Assembly: GCA_009801015.1 (NCBI GenBank)
Contig: VHZZ01000005.1
Coordinates: 52,744 to 112,116, forward strand
Source of the DNA: Silene noctiflora
Taxonomy: Eukaryota; Streptophyta; Magnoliopsida; Caryophyllales; Caryophyllaceae
Direction: 5' to 3'
DNA length: 59,373 nt
Made by a program: the position numbers and the translations under genes. Positions within the stretch are counted from its first letter, which is position 1; every line of letters starts with the position of its first letter. Of the stretch, positions 25,329-37,239 are shown piece by piece. The notes below the pieces were generated by a model that saw nothing but the letters and a program-made list of their open reading frames with translations, did not search any database and had not been told where the DNA came from.

Positions 25329-25844
25329 TAGGGGTGTTAACGAGCCGAGTCGAGTTCGTGGCCTTGCTTGGCTTGTGCTCACGAACCAAAACTCGAACTC
25401 GAGTCGATTTCGAGCTTACACGAGCTTGAAAAAATGTGCTCTTTATAAAGCTTGCGAGCTTTAACGCGAGCTCGAACCAAATTCGAGCCTAAAACGAGCC
25501 TATATAAAACTGTTTATTTTTTATTTTATTTTCTTTCGATATTTTTAATAACATGACTCGAAGGTTATATGTAAAAATATATGGCAAATTAGCGAGACAT
25601 TTGATATGTGTGATAAAAAAATTATAATCATGATAAACTATTTTTGTAAATTATGAGCAATATCTTACGTAATAACACAATTTTGAACCGCTCGCGAACT
25701 TTTCGAGTCGAGCCAACCTTTGCTCGGCTTGACTCATTAAGCTCTCGGGCCGAGCCCGAGCCTGAGTCGAGCTCACACGAGCCGAGCTTTGACCGAGCCG
25801 ATCTCGAGTTGCTCGCGAGCTGTCTCGTCTCATTAACACCCTTA
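25329..25844. mobile_element. hAT MITE with GAGCTCG-rich ends (TAGGGGTGTTAA family)
   Basis: Termini TAGGGGTGTTAACGAGCCGAG and (reverse complement of the right end) TAAGGGTGTTAATGAGACGAG form an inverted repeat. Flanks ATCGTGAA (25321-25328) and ATCGTAAC (25845-25852) agree at six of eight bases, consistent with an old 8-bp duplication. The interior is AT-rich and non-coding. It lies about 300 bp upstream of the ILR3-type start codon. Confidence 0.65.
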
Positions 25845-26247
25845 ATCGTAACAATATATCAGGAGGTTTTATGGTATAAGACGGTCCAAAAAATCATTCA
25901 TTTATCTTTTTAAAACTTTAAATATAACTCTAATACTGCTTTCGTAATATGAAACCGTCACACCTAATAATATGATTAATAGTGTACCTTTGAGCTTTAA
26001 TAGATGAAAACGTTATGATGATTATTGATTCAACTATGTGAAATTGAGAATAGAGGGCGTGGGGCTGTCTTTGAATGGAGGGTGGCAGTTCTTTTGCCTC
26101 TTATCATTGGAGCTCATATTGTTCTCTTGGATGTTTCAATCTCAGCCTGACACGTGGCCAGTTTAATAGTTGATGAAAACACTTTCCAATTCCAAATAAT
26201 AATATCAAATCAAACATAAGTATTTGGTAAAGTTATTCGATTATTAA

Positions 26248-26412
26248 GGTACTCTTCTTTTGAATTGAAATTGTCTAAATTAAACTGAATTTAACTTAAT
26301 AAAGTTGAGCTGAACTTAATGAAGCTAAACTGAAATAAATAATTAATTTGTGAAAAGAAAAGCTGAATTGAACTGAAATGAGCTGAAATTAATCCAAAAA
26401 AAAAACAGGACC
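26248..26412. mobile_element. MITE with GAACTGAACT subterminal repeats, copy 2
   Basis: The left end GGTACTCTTCTTTTGAATTG and the inverted right end GGTCCTGTTTTTTTTTTGG match the copy at 4846-4991. The body is made of AAGCTGAA/TTGAACTGAA words. Confidence 0.5.
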
Positions 26413-27574
26413 TTAGAGATCATATATTCGTTTCTTGTAGGTATTTTTCGTAATTTTTGTATCATTGATAATAGTTTAAAGAAATTTTATTTAGTACTCC
26501 CTACAATTTTCTAGAATTGCAACATTTTATTAAAATAATACTCGCATATTCAACTAATGTTAGGATTCCGATAGTGTACATGTTTTTATAAGTATCTTAT
26601 CGTATCACAAATTGTTACCATTTATATCAATAAACCATTTCATATCATATATGTGCATTATTATTAGTTTTAGTATCTTTTTTACTTAAAATCGTTAAAC
26701 AATACTTTATAATTTTAAACAGACAATTTACAAATTTGCAAATTATATAAAAAAGAATCTTGAATTTGTGCATAAGGAAACCTTTTGCTTATTTCACTTA
26801 ATTACGTAACGACGATTGACAAGTGCATTTGTACCTCAATGCACAAGAGTGACTCCTACATTCATATTTGGGATCTCATATGTATCCACGTCTCCAACAA
26901 CAATGCAGAAACAAGTACCTGTAAGAACTTAAACTTTTAATTAAAATGACTTGTCGAGAGATAAATTCTAATATCAAAACGTCTGTTCTCGAAATATGTC
27001 CTCTCGAGTCTCGAAATATCAAAAATTCAAGACAAACTACTCCTACCACTCTTTTCTTCAGCATTCAAGGAACAAACATGAATCAAATCTGACTAACTTT
27101 TAGTTTTTGTAGAAGAATATACTATTTCCATTATCCCAACTGTCTTGATAAGCATCTTAAACCTTTTGCGTGTTGCATTCTAAACCTATTAAAACTGACG
27201 TAATTTCTCCATATATACAGTTGCAAGATATACAAAGAATATTGTTAAAGTTGGTAGCTTATGAGTTACTTTACCTGCCAATTGGTTTCGAAATGGAACA
27301 TATTTAAACTTATAAAGTAGACTCACATTCTCTTTCGCTTGATGATAAAATTAAGGCCCGTATAAATATATTTATCTTAAGAGAGACCAACTGAAGAGGA
27401 CGTGATGACTCTCGCGACATAATAATAAGCTTTTTTTCCACTCAAAATTATTCCTTACGGGAAGATGCTAATTTTGTTAGAGAAAGAACTAATTGAGTAA
27501 TTTATCGTCACCAAATATGAGATATTAGTGCTTAATTCTTGTCTTATATACCTTTAAGTCTAACAATCACTATC
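26413..27574. other. AT-rich spacer
   Basis: No coding region or clear transposon terminus was recognised across this 1.1-kb stretch. Confidence 0.4.
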
Positions 27575-28134
27575 CAGGGGCGGACTCAAGGGGCCCGGGT
27601 GGGCAGGTGCCCCCCATGAAGTTTCAGAATTAAATATTTACAAGTATCTATAATAGATACTAATTTAGTGTGACATAGTTGGTAGAAGTGCGAGATTCTG
27701 ATCTAGGAGATTAGGGTTTAATTCCTGCTACTTACAAATTTTGATAATTTTATTTTTTGGCTATTTGAAATAAATATAAAAAATTTACATGATACATGAT
27801 TTGAATCCATGACTTTTAGATGACTTACCAAATTCTAAACCATTGAACCACTTGCACTTTTTTGTTAATTTAAGTACTAAAGTATATTATATTATACAAA
27901 AGAGGAGTATTATTTTTACATATATTTAGAATTTTAAGTATTTTAGAAAAAACATCATCTTTTAAAAAACAAATCTATAGAACCAATTATTTTTTCATTG
28001 TTTTACTTATATATAATAACTAATTTAGGAAAAAAAACTTCAAAATATAAAAATGTTGTCTTAGACGCGCGTAAATATTCGCGTTAAAAAAATTTTAGTG
28101 CCCCCCTAACACTAAATTCCTGGGTCCGCCACTG
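27575..28134. mobile_element. hAT MITE with CAGKGGCGGAC termini
   Basis: The left end CAGGGGCGGACTCAAGGGG and the reverse complement of the right end CAGTGGCGGACCCAGGAAT form the terminal inverted repeat. The exact 8-bp duplication TCACTATC stands on both sides (27567-27574, 28135-28142). The interior has no coding content but includes GTGACATAGTTGGTAGAAGTG and a TTTAATTCC word resembling tRNA boxes at about 27670-27725. Confidence 0.8.
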
Positions 28135-28150
28135 TCACTATCTAAAGTCA

Positions 28151-28214
28151 TTATCAAAGTTGGTCGATAGCTCCGAATGAGATTATCCCACCTGTCGGTA
28201 GGGAATACTCCTAN

Positions 28215-28251
<37 letters not shown>
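28151..28251 (+). mobile_element. Short SINE-like retroinsertion with target duplication
   Basis: A ~64-bp body (with CCACCTGTCGGTAGGGAATACTC) is followed by about 38 A. ACTATCTAAAGTCA (28137-28150) before and ACTATCTAAAGCCA (28252-28265) after differ at one base, giving a 14-bp target duplication. The same body word is found at about 21470 with its own short A tail. It is probably a 5'-truncated SINE. One N (28214) lies at the start of the tail. Confidence 0.6.
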
Positions 28252-28254
<3 letters not shown>

Positions 28255-28610
28255 ATCTAAAGCCACTAAGTGTATAATTTAACCGTTTTAAATTTAAAAT
28301 ACATATAACCGTTTTAAGAGAGATCAACCTAGTCGTATATCGAATAACGGCTTTTGCGTCAAATGTGGGGACAGAGCGCATCTTTGTTTGTGAATAGGAG
28401 TGGAAACGAAGTGTGGAAGATAACGCAAGCCTATGACTCTATGGTTTTTAAGTGGCTAAACGTAGGCGCTTTTTCATCCTTTTCTTTTATTATTTTATTA
28501 TTATTATTTATTCTTTATTTATTATGCAAATCCTTTTTGCGGTCCATTGACCAAAAAAAAAAAAAAAAAAATATGATTCTCATTAAAAAAACAGAGTCTT
28601 ATTTTCGATA

Positions 28611-28717
28611 AAAACTCTGTTTTTGTGGACTTAGTTTCAACTCATTTTAGTTTAATTCAGCTCTATTCAACTCATTTCAGTTCAACTCAGCTCTTTTCAA
28701 CCAAAAAAGAATATGGG
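28611..28717. mobile_element. MITE with GAACTGAACT subterminal repeats, copy 3
   Basis: The ends AACTCTGTTTTTGTGGACTT and CCAAAAAAGAATATGGG (right) with TCAGTTCAACTCAGCTC inside match the copies at 4846 and 26248. Boundaries are approximate. Confidence 0.4.
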
Positions 28718-28723
28718 ATAATC

Positions 28724-29056
28724 TCTTATATACTAAAAGATTAACATATCTCTAAATTCTCCCGTTCAAATTTCCCGCAAGAGTGATATTCTGATAGACA
28801 ATATTTATTTCCTAATTAGTTACTGTTGACTATCTATATTTACAATTAAACAATATTTATGTCTTAATTAATTTTATAACATCAATCATTGTTTAACTTT
28901 TACATAAATAAGGCAAATAAAATATCTCCTTAGAATTATATATGCAAATTTTCTACCCTTTTTAAAATGAAGGTAAATTGCATTAGTTTGATTAATTGTA
29001 AAATTCTCAAATATCTGTATCTAAAATACCGTGCATTTGCACGAGAACTATACTAG
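28724..29056 (+). mobile_element. Non-autonomous Helitron
   Basis: Starts TCTTATATACTAAAAGATTAA and ends with the hairpin CCGTGCATTTGCACG followed by AGAACTATACTAG, next to a T. A TC start, a hairpin about 10 bases from the end, CTAG terminus, and no target duplication are Helitron marks. The related element at 37240-37740 shares the CTAAAAGATTAA start and the CTATACTAGT end. The start may be two bases upstream. Confidence 0.65.
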
Positions 29057-29182
29057 TTGTCAAATAATTAGACAAGTGGAATTCAAGGTAAAAAACGACC
29101 AGGACTCGACTTACATCAACGGGTGAAAAACACATCAACCGTTGTATGATATTATCAACCCATTTTAACGAATGATAATAAC

Positions 29183-29628
29183 TAGACCTGACAAAAGTAA
29201 CCCGACCCGATTGACTCGACCCAAAAAGGCTGACCCGAGACCCGAACTGACCCGAGCTATATCACTCGAATGTGACCCGAAACCCGACTCGACCCGAACA
29301 TGACCCAATCTCTTGACCTGTAACTGACCGAACCCGAAAATGACCCGGTTTTGAAATCACCCAACCCGAAAATGACCCGACAAAACATAACTCTAATTGA
29401 ACCGAAAAGACTTGAAATGACTTTTTCTCTCTTATTCATTGACCCGAAAATGACCCGACCCAAAATAACCCGACCCGGTTACCCGAAACTGACCCGACGA
29501 ACAAACCCGAAATAGACCCGAAACCCGAAATGACCCGAGGCGTCCCGAATTAACCCGAAATCAATGAAAGACCTGAACAGGTCCGACCCAAACCAAACCC
29601 AACCCGTTGACCCGATTTGCCAAGTCTA
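29183..29628. mobile_element. hAT MITE packed with GACCCGA repeats
   Basis: Termini TAGACCTGACAAAAGTAACCC and, reverse complement of the right end, TAGACTTGGCAAATCGGGTCA. An exact 8-bp duplication ATAATAAC flanks it (29175-29182, 29629-29636). Almost the whole interior is an irregular repetition of AATGACCCGA and ACCCGACCCG, which gives it a GC content well above its surroundings. Confidence 0.8.
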
Positions 29629-30203
29629 ATAATAACCAACCGGAGTCCGACTTTTCAACCTGATTGCCACCATAGGTACAAAAGGTAAATAAACAAATAA
29701 AATAATTATAAAATTGTTCAAGAAACATGAAAAATTCAATGGAATTCTGCCTAATTGAAACTGTATATTAAGGAAACTACATCATCTACAAACCAAATGA
29801 TGACAATTTTGACAAACACCGGTAAAAGTGAGCCCAGAGAAATGTATGCACGGTTATTTAATACAAGTATACAACCAGGGAGTAGGCCTCGGCATGGCAA
29901 GATGCACCCGCTGAGAGATCGCACGTTTCTCTATGTTGTTAGCGTTGGACGGAGATGGGGTAGACGAAACTGAGCCAAGGCATTTGTCGCGGTAATAACT
30001 TCACTTGTGCTACAATTTCGACGTCCTCCCCTTACTAGTCACTATACAAAATATTTCCTAAACTAACTCGAAATATCAATCATTCTTCATACCTTATTTT
30101 CCCTTTCATAAAATAGATTTCGCTCAAACGGTAACATATTCCCAGAAAATTATAAATACACACCCTGCTGTCATAGGAACAAGGCCGTTCTTTCAGTAGT
30201 AAA

Positions 30204-33200
30204 TCAGCCATAGCTCAGCCGAGATTCTGAAGACCGCATGTTGGTTTGACGCCGAGGTACTCCAATCTCGCAAGCGTTGACTCGGGAAGCAAACCGAAGT
30301 GAACAAAGTGATTCTCCGAGGGAGGAGAGTTCGGGAGAGATGTTAACAAACATTAACGTCTTCGAGTCCCCACCAAGGCAAGGCTATACAAACATAGACA
30401 GCAGCCAAGTGAGCTAACCAACAGCCAAGTTAACGTTTACCTGGATCGAGTAACATGAATTAATCATTAAAGAATATGGATCGAGTACCTGGAGAAGATA
30501 CGTCAGTTTGGAGTTCCTGAATGGTACGTGATCTTCCCGTTTTGCTAAAGCGAATATGACATCGCTTAGAGAGGATAAGCTTTTGTTGATTGCCTAGAGA
30601 TGGAAACATCAAGTTTATGAAAACCCCACTAAAATAGGTGAAACCAACAATGTGACGATATCACAAACATGCAAATACCTGAGTTTCCTTCAACCGATCC
30701 CCGGTAGAACCACTCTTTGAAAGACGCTCGCTTCCAGCAAGATCAATTAGGTTAAGAACACCTTGTACTTGTTGCTCCGTGCTCTACAAGGATTCAGAAA
30801 GCAGAAATGTAGCAGTCTATGTCAATTTATCTATAGGACAAACCAAAGTATATAAACACTTGTAGCAAAATCGAAGTTCCATATATACCTCATTAACACC
30901 AGATATACGTAAAGTGAAAACAAAATGACTTCGTGATGACTGCTCGTTCATTAAGGTCTTACCTACGGACCTGCAAGGAAACACATGCAATGTTATAACT
31001 CAGAGTATCAGAAGTACGAGTATATAGCAGAGAACTGAAATATTAACGTCAAGAGAAGCACAAGCCTTATACCCAAGCAATCCTTTTGAAATCAACTCAG
31101 ATCCTAAGCTTAGGATCGGAAAATAACATAGAGGTGACACAACTATTTCAACCGCTACAATTTTTTTCATGATGTTCATCAGTGAAGATTTGTTTGTAAA
31201 AGTCTCTATTTGTATTTTGAAAAATACCCTACAACCATGAGAAGACACAAACTCTTCTTGAGATGATCATAGTTACCTGCTTTGCGCAGCCTTCTCCAAC
31301 AAATAAGCGACCTCCTTAGAGCTACGGACATCAACTATGGTAAGATCAGAAACATGGGTGTTCCCATTTGCATCATGTTTGATGGTGTATTGTTTTCCAG
31401 GACTGGTATCCGTGAAGCTTGATTTATTCGTCGATAGTAAATCACGGATTGTTTCATTGTAGATTTCAAGCATTGATACCTGAGAACATTAGGTTCTACT
31501 TCAAGACTCCTCAAATGACTGAAATGTACTGTGCAACATACACTAGTATATAACACTCGAAAAATCACTCATACCTGCAGATCATATTTCCAGCCTTGAG
31601 CTTGAAGAGACTGCCTCGTAGCAAAGATTTGCTCCAACGAGCGAGGAATCAATCCTTTCTTCTCGGGATTTCCCGGTTTTCCCATCATGGTAAATGTCTT
31701 GCCAGAGCCTGTTTGTCCATAAGCAAAGATACACACCTGAAAAAGTAAACTCAACTATATCAATGCCAGATATATATCATCAATATTTTGTACAAAAAAT
31801 TGTCGATTAATTTCTTTAGATAGACAATTTTCTAGTAAAATTACCTTATAGCCATCAAGGGCACTCTGAACAAGTTGAGAAATTTCGACAAATACGTCTT
31901 CTTGTGCAGTATCAGGCACAAACACCTTATCAAACGTAAAGGAGTGCTTTTGCCCTAGTTAGAAGATAAAAGCAATATGCATCAGCTCTTATAATAGGTG
32001 TTATAATTCTTAATCACTACATACAAATTTTTCTGCAAACTTTGAAATTGATGAGTGCACATTGTTCGAGTTACAAATTCGAGAGGCTTGGGAAAAATTT
32101 GGACGAAGGAATTATAATATCTCATATCTTACCATTTTGCAACAAGTCAATACCCCGCCCCATAGCTTCTGTAGATGTAGGGAAAGCAATGATCTTTGTA
32201 TCTGCATTAGGACCTTCCTCCGGTAATAAAGGCCTTACTCGACAGAAAACACGGATGTTCCCCTTGAGTTCCTGTAAACAAAATTAGTCGAGTGTTTCAG
32301 ATTTTCTGTCAGTTTCATTAGTATCAACTATCAACATCACCAAATTATTCATCTAGTGAATGTACCAGTATGGTATTGTGCAACTTTTTACGAAGTTGCT
32401 CTCCCTCGACAATTTTTGATTCTGCGTCTGCCAAACGATTCCGTAAGTCACATATGACAGTGTTTTGCTCTGCAAATTGCTGTCGTGTCTCAGTAGCTGA
32501 TAGATCACTCATCTGAAGGTACAAAAAATATGTATTCAAATCAAGGAGTTTGATAGTCCAAACTACCGAAACAGCTAAAGATGGTGTACGCAAAATCCTG
32601 TACATTTTCTCCCTCTCAGGCTAGCAACATTCAGGAACTAAAGTAATGTAATGCGTATCCATTTGCCAAGGGTCCAAGTACTATTGTATCTACTAATACT
32701 ATATGAACAAAAAAAGTCAACAGGGGACGGGCGAGGCCCCATCCCGATGATGCAGTGATCAGCCTCTGCTCGGAGTCACCGTAGTATATCAAAAGTGATG
32801 TCCCAACCACAAATCTACGACAGCTAAGTTTATCCATTGCTTTAAGTACAGCTAGATAATAAACCAACAAAGTTTCACAAAGGAATGCGCATATACCTGC
32901 AATTTCTTCTGCGCAATTGCCAATTGAGTTTGCAAAGCTTTAACTTGTTCGTTTTGTGTCAGACATGTGGCCTGCTTAGAGAATAAAGCAGCGGAGGTGT
33001 GAGAGACGATAAAAAATATTGCATTTCAAGTAACTGATATCAGGATTAATGTGATAAACCTCCAATTCAGTTGATTTCAGAGTAAGGCTATCCAGCTCCG
33101 AGACAGAGCTACCAGTGAAATCTTTGTACTTAGCAATTTCATCTCTCAAAGCCTGTACTTGTGACAATTGACGGTCACGCTCGTCTTGAGACTGTTGTAG

Positions 33201-35111
33201 CTCTGTCCTGAGACATCCCACCTCATTGATTAACGCCTCCTTTTGTTTGACATTTTCTTGTTGAGAAGCCTGAAGTCATGATCAAAAGCATAGAGAGCCT
33301 CAGAAGAACGTAAACCTAAATTTTGAAAGCAAGTCTATCTGGATATTAAGATGTGTACAGATCCTGTGCAGGATATACTAAATCTCAGAGCAATGTGAGA
33401 TGTTTCTGTTGCTCACATTGTTCACTGATTCCAATGCGTGAACATATCAGATGGAAACTCTGTTTCATAATAAATGCATGCAAGAATTCTGCAAGATCAT
33501 TCAGTGCAGTTGATTTCGACCGCAGAATAAGAACCAGCGTAATATGCGCTCCGTCCATACATAAATTTCTTGATCTGTAGTACTCCGAAATACAGATAAA
33601 TATCCAATGCCAAAGTTCACATATTTACTCACCCTGGTAGAAGTCAGCTGATCCTCCAATGAATTATGCTGACCCTTCAGGATGTTGAGGTTTTCGACAA
33701 TGGAAGACTTTTCACTTTCAACCCGTTTCAAGGTCTCGTTGGCCGTAGCAAGTTCTGTTTGAAGTTTACTATTGTATTGCTGCAAACTCGAGTTATACTC
33801 CTGCAATCTATTGTACATATCATTGAGTGAAGCTATCTGCAGCACACACGAAACAAACACAAAGAGCAATTATCTTGTAACTGTTATACAGCGTTGGCAT
33901 GTGCCTCGTCCATCCACTCGATAGTCCCCATTTGACTTTTGCAGTCAAACGAAGATTTTGGCAGATTTTTTACACAATTAACAAAAGTCAACTTTTTCAA
34001 TATACTAGCCAACAAAAACCAGGTGTATTAAAGTTGATATCAGTTGATCACAAAATCAAATGGGGTCAAATTTAGGCCGGAGGTCGAAAAATTTACACCT
34101 ACTCAAGAGCTACCTTTTGATTAGAACTCTGCTGCTCTTGCTTAGCTTTTGCGAGATCATCAGATACAGAATCTTGCAATTTTTCCGCTGCTAATCTAGC
34201 CTCTTTCTCTCTCGACAGTTCATCCATAACGCCCTAATCATGGGAATTAATTTAAATGCATTCAAATAAATATAGAATCAAATAAACTGAGCAGAAGTGA
34301 ATCTAATCAAATTATTTATTAAAGAACCGAGGGCGAGGGAATACCATCTTATCCGATTCTTCTTTTGCACATCTGTCTTGCAACATTGTATAGTTTTTCC
34401 TCAACTCCATAATAATTGCATTTAATTCTTCTTCCTTATTTTGCATCATCACCTCTGAAAAAAAAAGTCATTTCGACAACAAAATCTAAAGTACGCCATC
34501 CAATTTATAAAATTATCCCAACCAAATAAACGAGTTGCTCAAAATAAAAATTAAAAAAAGCTACCAATTTCGAAACATTGCTTCTCCGCTGCTTCTACCA
34601 ATTCCCGAAGATTGTCTTGCTCCAAAATATACCCTCCTTCAACCTCCTGGAACCATCTAATACACAGACGAAGCCTTCTAATATAATCCATCATCTGCTC
34701 ACATCTTTCCTGTAGTATTCAAATTCAGACAAACAACAACAACAACAAAAATGCATTATAATTCAAAGTAGAAAAATCTATCATAGGTCAAAGAATTAAA
34801 CTAAATATCGAAAAATTTCCACAAGATACTTGATATTATACCTTGTAGTTATATTTGCTTTTAGTCCTCATCCTCTCATTCAACAAAGCCTCAACATCTT
34901 CCCTAGTAAAATCAAGTCCACCAACATCCGACCCTGAATTACTAGCCGGAGCACTTGGTGGGGCGCTTGCCGTATACGATTCGCGGTGTCCATTGCCCGG
35001 GGATAACCCATGTCGAGGACGAAAACCATTTGATCTTGGCTCAACCATTAGCTCTCTCCTTTTTTGCTCTAAAGTTTCAATGCTATTGAATTGATTTTGA
35101 AACTTCATCAT
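30204..35111 (-). CDS. ATK3: C-terminal-motor kinesin-14 (KATB/KATC type)
   Basis: Sixteen exons join in frame to 788 residues: 35111-34842, 34709-34565, 34454-34345, 34233-34114, 33836-33633, 33269-33060, 32971-32897, 32512-32366, 32271-32133, 31954-31845, 31736-31575, 31479-31277, 30970-30889, 30783-30679, 30593-30489, 30383-30204. The order is a short head ending in [19 protein letters not shown], a long coiled-coil stalk, then the motor from [15 protein letters not shown] (residue ~428). Catalytic motifs are intact: P-loop GQTGSGKT (~517-524), switch I NEQSSRSH (~640-647), switch II DLAGSE (~673-678). The motor follows the stalk, so it should be minus-end directed and act on spindle or cortical microtubules. 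The C-terminal end reads SSESRLSYG. The head ([15 protein letters not shown]) fits KATB/KATC better than ATK1/ATK5; neighbours point to KATC (ATK3). The small unlabelled reading frames here are single exons of this gene. Confidence 0.9.
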
Positions 35112-35619
35112 CCTCTACCACCTATAATATTTCTATACACACCCACCACAAAACTCCAACCTATTAAAAAATACTCGAAATTTGTTGCTTTCACTTCAAT
35201 TAAAACATTAAACATGACAATTAGAAGACAACCCAGAATTATTATTTAAGCACAATATTGAAAAATTCAATCTTTAGACTTAGTTAACAACACAAAAATT
35301 AAAAAGATCCAAACTTTAAATAAATAAAATTAAAAAAATTAATAAATCATTCTGAAAAAATCAATTAATCAATTAAAAAATCTATTTTTGAATTGGCTAG
35401 TTGACATTGACAGCTTCAAGTAGTAAATCCAAAGAAGAAGCAATATTTATAGAAATCATTAAATAACCTAATTTGATGATTAACAATAATAGCATACCAA
35501 ATCACAATTAAATAGATTAGTGCATTTAGCATCTAGTACTTAAACCTAAACAATAATGCAACACCATTAACTTACTTATCAATGTAACTAACCAACTGAA
35601 ATAACATTATCTCACAAGC

Positions 35620-36570
35620 TAATACCTTTCTAATTATTACGATAATAAATCATTGATTGAACCTCAATCATCAGGAGATAATGCCATATTTAGCATGAAC
35701 CCATCAAATATAACTAATAACCAACCTAATAGCATTATCTCAAAAGCTAATACCTTTCTAGTTGTTACGATAGTAAACCATTGATAGAACCTCAACCATC
35801 AGCACGATAATGCCACATTATCTCAAAAGCTAATACCTTTCTAGTTATTACGATAACAAACAATTGATTGGACCTCAACCATCACCGAGATAATGCCATA
35901 TTTAGAAACCCACATAAACACATCCAAATATAAACCCAAATGACAATAAAATTACTAGTTCACATTAAATTATATCAAAAGCTAATACCTTATTAGTCAG
36001 AGGCAGTTCTAGGATTTGATGGAAGGGGGTGCGTAAAAAATTTTAACAATGAAAATATCGAGTTATATGAAAAATAATATTGTTTAGTTGAACAAAATGT
36101 ATGATATATAACATTAAAAAAAAATTGTTCAATACAAGATAGAACCATGACCTCTAAATAAAAAATAGTCTAAATAACCATTAGACCCACATAACTTATG
36201 TGCTATTTACTAAAAAATACTGTAATTAATTTTCGGAAAAGGGGTGCAGATGAACCCGCACCCCCGCCAAAAACGCCACTGTTTCTAGTTATTACGATAA
36301 TAAACCATTGATTGGACCTCAACCACCACCGCGATAATGCCATATTTACCATGAATCCCCAAAAACACATCTAAGTATAAACCCAAATGACAATATAATT
36401 ACTTGTTTACTAAAAACACATCCAAATATCTATAACCAACTAAATAACATTTTACCTTTCTAGTTATTACGATAACAAACCATTGATTGAACCTCAACCG
36501 TCACCGGAACAATGCCAAATTTATCATGAACCCAAAAAAACACATCCAAATATAAGCCCAAATGACAATA
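35620..36570. repeat. Degenerate tandem repeat, unit about 90-130 bp
   Basis: The phrase AATACCTTTCTAGTTATTACG, then CATTGATTGAACCTCAACCATC and GATAATGCCATATTTA, then AACACATCCAAATATAAACC, recurs about six times (first near 35622, then 35742, 35830, 35985/36282, 36455). Copies differ in length and are interrupted by a hAT insert at 35998-36281. The repeat sits in the leader intron of the kinesin gene. Confidence 0.7.
35998..36281. mobile_element. hAT MITE nested in the tandem repeat
   Basis: Left end CAGAGGCAGTTCTAGGATTT and reverse complement of right end CAGTGGCGTTTTTGGCGGGG. The flanks TTATTAGT and TTTCTAGT agree at six of eight bases. The sister repeat units keep the empty site ATACCTTTCTAGTTATTAC, which confirms both the insertion point and that TTTCTAGT is the original sequence. 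Confidence 0.65.
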
Positions 36571-36925
36571 TAATTATACTTTTACTAATCAAATAATAAT
36601 TACTATAATAATTAAATTCCAAGAAAAAGGGAGAAGAATAAATAAAAGAGTAGAAAACAATAATTAAAATAATGAAAACTTACAAAAATGAAGAAATGAA
36701 GAAATAAAAAGGTAGAAGTGCAGTGGAGTTAACGCAAAGACTGATGAAAACAGAGAAAGAGAAAGTGACGAGGGAACAAAGAGTTGAGTTTCTGAAGTTT
36801 TCAACTTTTAGGAGGAAAAAAATTACTATTTTATTTTAATTATTTATTGGGTATTTTGTATTTATTTAATTGTTTATTTAAATTTCTGTTGTTGTTGGAT
36901 TGTAATCAGAGCAATCACGTGAATA

Positions 36926-36934
36926 CCAACCGTT
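36926..36934 (-). promoter_or_regulatory. MSA-like element upstream of the kinesin gene
   Basis: On the minus strand the sequence TTTAACGGTTGG carries the AACGG core of the mitosis-specific activator bound by three-repeat MYB factors. It is about 140 bp upstream of the inferred leader exon. Kinesin-14 genes of this type peak at G2/M, so the site is plausible, but a single core is weak evidence. Confidence 0.3.
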
Positions 36935-37239
36935 AAAATAAATTATCAATCGGTAAAATAGTGAATGTGGGTGGTCAATACTGACTCAATAGGTCATGTT
37001 TTAAGAGTAATAAATAAATCATTGGTATGGGTGTGTGATAAATTTGAGTCAATTTTGTTGTGTGAAATCATTTTTTGTTCAATTTTTATGGTACGGTGGT
37101 CAATGGATGAGTCAAATGAATTAGACATTCTTTCGTGCAACGGGTGTTCATCGTCGACAACATAATAAGATAAACGGTTGATAAAAAAATTGCTCAGTTA
37201 ATATCGTCGAGAACGAACAGGTACTTTGTACTCATATCA

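Larger units (their letters stand above)
35122..36683 (-). other. Probable leader intron of the kinesin gene
   Basis: On the minus strand a donor TTTTTGTAAGTTTTC lies at about 36683 and an acceptor ATTATAG/GTGG at about 35122, ten bases before the start codon. This predicts a 5' UTR exon at roughly 36684-36790 and a 1.56-kb intron in the leader. The intron carries the tandem repeat at 35620-36570. Splicing is inferred from sites only. Confidence 0.5.

Noticed and set aside
29257..29463. Minus-strand frame of repeated FGSxRV words
   Set aside because: By-product of GACCCGA repeats in the hAT MITE at 29183-29628.
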